DNA of 64,000 nucleotides from Cognaticolwellia sediminilitoris (lineage in GTDB: Bacteria > Pseudomonadota > Gammaproteobacteria > Enterobacterales > Alteromonadaceae): positions 38,590 to 102,589 of the forward strand of contig NBOG01000012.1 in NCBI GenBank assembly GCA_002104535.1, given 5' to 3'. Made by a program: the position numbers and the translations under genes. The notes under the pieces are model-generated. The model saw nothing but the letters and a program-made list of their open reading frames with translations, was not told the DNA's origin and did no database searches. Below, in pieces: positions 61,709 to 64,000 of this stretch (the stretch's first letter is position 1; each line of letters starts with the position of its first letter).

Positions 61709-64000
61709 ATGCAAAATTATATCAATTCAAAAGATGCTCAAGTTACTATGGTTCAAGGTTCCGTCAGCACTGATGTAACTAATAGTAAACATTTACAAGT
61801 TGGGGATATGATTGAAGCTGGTGCAATGCTTTATTTTGCAGAAGGCAGTGAAATTGTTTTATCTTTCGATGATGGTAGTCAGCAGCGTGTATTCAGCACC
61901 ATTAACGATCAAAACAGTGACGTAAGTGTTGAAATAATCCCCTCAAGTGATCGTTTTGTTGATAACAATAATGATAATAACGTCGAAAATGATGTTCAAA
62001 ATGAAATATCTGCCATTCAAGAGCTTATTGATTCTGGTGAAGATATTGAAGGCCCTGAAACAGCTGCTGGCCAAGTTGCTAATGAAGGTACTAGCTTTGT
62101 AACTTTAAACAGAGTTGGCGATGAAACTTTAGCTCAAGCAGGGTATGACACCAGTGAACAAGATGGTTTATTTATCAACAATAATGATCGTGAAAGCCTT
62201 GATAATACAACCTTTCGACCCGTTTTAACTGATGCAGCTGAAACTATCACCATTGACGAAGATACCACAGCAACAGGCAATGTTTTAGACAATGCGTCAA
62301 GCCCGGATGGTCCGTTATCGGTGACCAGCTTTACTATTGCTGGTGTTACATATGCTATCGGTGAAACAGCTTCTTTAACGTCAGGTGAATTCACCTTAAA
62401 TGCTGATGGTAGTTATACTTTTATTCCTGCAGAAAACTACAATGGCGATGTTCCTGTTGTCACTTATACCGTGCTTGATGGTGCTGGCGATACGGTTGTA
62501 TCGACTTTAACTATTGATATTACGCCTGTTTCAGACATTGCTGACGGTAATGAATCGATCACGATTGACGAAGATACGACTGCAACGGGCAACGTTTTAG
62601 ACAATGCGTCAAGCCCGGATGGTCCGTTATCGGTTACCAGTTTTACTATTGATGGTGTTACATATGCTATCGGTGAAACAGCCTCGTTAGCGTCAGGTGA
62701 ATTCACTTTAAATGCTGATGGTAGCTATACCTTTATTCCTGCAGAAAACTACAATGGCGATGTTCCTGTTGTCACTTATACCGTGCTTGATGGTGCCGGC
62801 GATACGGTTGTATCGACTTTAACTATTGATATTACGCCTGTTTCAGACATTGCTGACGGTAATGAGTCGATCACCATTGACGAAGATAGTACAGCCACAG
62901 GCAACGTGTTGGACAATGCGTCAAGCCCAGATGGTCCGTTATCGGTGACCAGTTTTACCATAGCTGGTGTGACTTACACTATTGGGGAAACCGCTTCGTT
63001 AGCGTCAGGTGAATTTACCTTAAATGCTGATGGTAGCTATACCTTTATTCCGGCAGCAAACTATACCGGTGATGTACCGGTAGTGGAATATACCGTCCTT
63101 GATGGAGCCGGTGATACCGACACGTCAACATTAACCATTGCTATCAATGCTATTTCAGATATTGTCGATAGTAATGAATCGATCACGATTGATGAAGATA
63201 GCACAGCAACGGGCAATGTTTTAGACAATGCTTCAAGCCCGGATGGCCCGTTATCGGTTACCAGTTTTACCATTGATGGCGTGACTTATGCTATTGGTGA
63301 AACGGCCTCGTTAGCGTCAGGTGAATTCACCTTAAATGCTGACGGTAGCTATACCTTTATTCCGGCAGCAAACTATACCGGTGATGTACCGGTAGTGGAA
63401 TATACCGTCCTTGATGGAGCCGGTGATACCGACACGTCAACATTAACCATTGCTATCAATGCTATTTCAGACATTGCTGACGGTAATGAGTCGATCACGA
63501 TTGATGAAGATACGACTGCAACAGGTAACGTTTTAGACAATGCTTCAAGCCCGGATGGTCCGTTATCGGTTACCAGCTTTACTATTGATGGTGTGACTTA
63601 TGCTATCGGTGAAACCGCTTCGTTAGCGTCAGGTGAATTTACTTTAAATGCTGATGGTAGCTATACCTTTATTCCTGCAGAAAACTACAATGGCGATGTA
63701 CCTGTTGTTACTTATACCGTGCTTGATGGTGCCGGTGATAAGGTTGTGTCAACATTAACCATTGCTATAAATGCTATTTCAGACATTGCTGACGGTAATG
63801 AGTCGATCACGATTGACGAAGATAGTACAGCAACGGGCAACGTTTTAGACAATGCTTCAAGCCCGGATGGTCCGTTATCGGTTACCAGCTTTACCATTGC
63901 TGGTGTGACTTACGCTATTGGTGAAACCGCTTCGTTAGCGTCAGGTGAATTCACCTTAAATGCTGATGGTAGCTATACCTTTATTCCTGCACAAAACTAC
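61709..64000 (+). CDS. LapA/BpfA-like giant adhesin, N-terminal part (runs off window)
   Basis: An open frame of 764 codons from ATG 61709 to the window edge without a stop. Residues 1-~140 form a LapA-type retention module (VTMVQGSV, LQVGDMIEAG, IQELIDSGEDIEGPETAAG, AGYDTSEQDG). T118-A-A-G121 matches the site cleaved by the periplasmic protease LapG. From ~180 onward are near-identical 104-residue Ig/cadherin-like (VCBS-type) repeats: FTLNADGSYTFIP, DVPVVTYTVLDGAGD, ITIDEDTTATGNVLDN. Such proteins are secreted by type I secretion and stay in the outer membrane by the retention module until c-di-GMP falls. lapD, lapG and the exporter are not seen. The type I signal would be at the unseen C-terminus. 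Confidence 0.88.
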   Translation, partial: MQNYINSKDAQVTMVQGSVSTDVTNSKHLQVGDMIEAGAMLYFAEGSEIVLSFDDGSQQRVFSTINDQNSDVSVEIIPSSDRFVDNNNDNNVENDVQNEISAIQELIDSGEDIEGPETAAGQVANEGTSFVTLNRVGDETLAQAGYDTSEQDGLFINNNDRESLDNTTFRPVLTDAAETITIDEDTTATGNVLDNASSPDGPLSVTSFTIAGVTYAIGETASLTSGEFTLNADGSYTFIPAENYNGDVPVVTYTVLDGAGDTVVSTLTIDITPVSDIADGNESITIDEDTTATGNVLDNASSPDGPLSVTSFTIDGVTYAIGETASLASGEFTLNADGSYTFIPAENYNGDVPVVTYTVLDGAGDTVVSTLTIDITPVSDIADGNESITIDEDSTATGNVLDNASSPDGPLSVTSFTIAGVTYTIGETASLASGEFTLNADGSYTFIPAANYTGDVPVVEYTVLDGAGDTDTSTLTIAINAISDIVDSNESITIDEDSTATGNVLDNASSPDGPLSVTSFTIDGVTYAIGETASLASGEFTLNADGSYTFIPAANYTGDVPVVEYTVLDGAGDTDTSTLTIAINAISDIADGNESITIDEDTTATGNVLDNASSPDGPLSVTSFTIDGVTYAIGETASLASGEFTLNADGSYTFIPAENYNGDVPVVTYTVLDGAGDKVVSTLTIAINAISDIADGNESITIDEDSTATGNVLDNASSPDGPLSVTSFTIAGVTYAIGETASLASGEFTLNADGSYTFIPAQNY
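62060..62071 (+). other. Candidate LapG cleavage site (TAAG) in the adhesin
   Basis: Codons ACA-GCT-GCT-GGC encode T118-A-A-G, placed between the retention module and the repeat region as in Pseudomonas LapA, where LapG cuts between the alanines. Confidence 0.65.
62252..64000 (+). repeat. 312-bp tandem repeats of the adhesin gene (at least 5.6 copies)
   Basis: The conserved ATTGA(C/T)GAAGAT motif recurs at 62252, 62564, 62876, 63188, 63500 and 63812, exactly 312 bp (104 codons) apart. Copies 1-2 have one version of the distal segment (VVTYTVLDGAGDTVV...DITPVSD). Copies 3-4 have another (VVEYTVLDGAGDTDTS...AINAISD). Copy 5 combines the two. The array continues beyond the window. Confidence 0.95.

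Noticed and set aside
62134..63897. A series of 61-86-residue minus-strand ORFs, nearly identical to each other
   Set aside because: They are antisense shadows of the 312-bp adhesin repeats; they recur only because the repeats do, and no ribosome-binding site precedes them.
62252..64000. CRISPR-like regular repetition
   Set aside because: The 312-bp units are in-frame protein repeats, far longer than CRISPR repeats, with no spacers.

Overview
The window reads as chromosomal DNA of an AT-rich marine gammaproteobacterium, most likely of the Colwelliaceae (Colwellia/Thalassotalea type). The grounds are low GC content, frequent TTG/GTG starts, a recC-recB-recD operon without ptrA, MiaE, RlmI, HrpA, DUF3087/DUF5062/DUF2986 proteins typical of Alteromonadales, a PEP-CTERM (exosortase) system, and a LapA-type giant adhesin. 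This placement is inferred from gene content, not from a marker gene. No rRNA, tRNA, CRISPR array, transposase or complete prophage was seen.

Layout. (1) 1-6465 looks like a small defence island. It holds a two-gene ABC-type ATPase + DUF4435/TOPRIM pair resembling PARIS (AriA/AriB; the ATPase is cut by the window edge). It converges on a second two-gene unit: a NERD-nuclease/zinc-ribbon protein followed by a PLD-nuclease/SF2-helicase/DUF3427 protein. (2) 6911-14554 carries miaE, a GT-A-like glycosyltransferase, an aspartoacylase-family peptidase, and a moxR-DUF58-tgpA transglutaminase operon. (3) 14769-22037 holds a periplasmic solute-binding-like protein, then a LysR regulator, an opine-dehydrogenase-family enzyme, a YfcC/DcuC-type permease and a TonB-dependent receptor. 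The last four look like one uptake-and-catabolism module. (4) 22171-29631 carries a TPR-sulfotransferase, nhaA with an SRPBCC gene, and a large secreted ExeM/NucH nuclease with a good PhoB box upstream. (5) 30149-41336 contains recCBD and small conserved genes. (6) 41348-41917 is a REP/BIME-like palindrome cluster with two 117-bp-spaced direct repeats. (7) 41963-53299 is mostly housekeeping: crotonase, isoaspartyl peptidase, CreA-like, CBS, hrpA, PilZ, rlmI, acylphosphatase, quinone oxidoreductase. (8) 53503-61432 has two PEP-CTERM proteins, the TPR protein PrsT, a Sel1-repeat protein, DUF6265, DUF1653 and moaCDE. (9) 61709-64000 is the N-terminal part of a giant LapA/BpfA-like adhesin, with a TAAG LapG-type cleavage site and nearly identical 312-bp repeats. 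It runs off the window.

How the parts work together. The surface and biofilm theme is strong: PEP-CTERM proteins, PrsT, a LapA-like adhesin, a PilZ protein and extracellular DNase. Both PEP-CTERM genes have a -24/-12 (sigma-54) promoter, which fits the PrsK/PrsR-RpoN control known for exosortase systems even though no EPS or exosortase genes lie nearby. The secreted nuclease would scavenge phosphate from DNA under PhoB control. The opine-dehydrogenase module suggests use of opine-like metabolites, which marine invertebrates make. The least-described candidate systems are the NERD + PLD/helicase/DUF3427 pair and the opine-type module.
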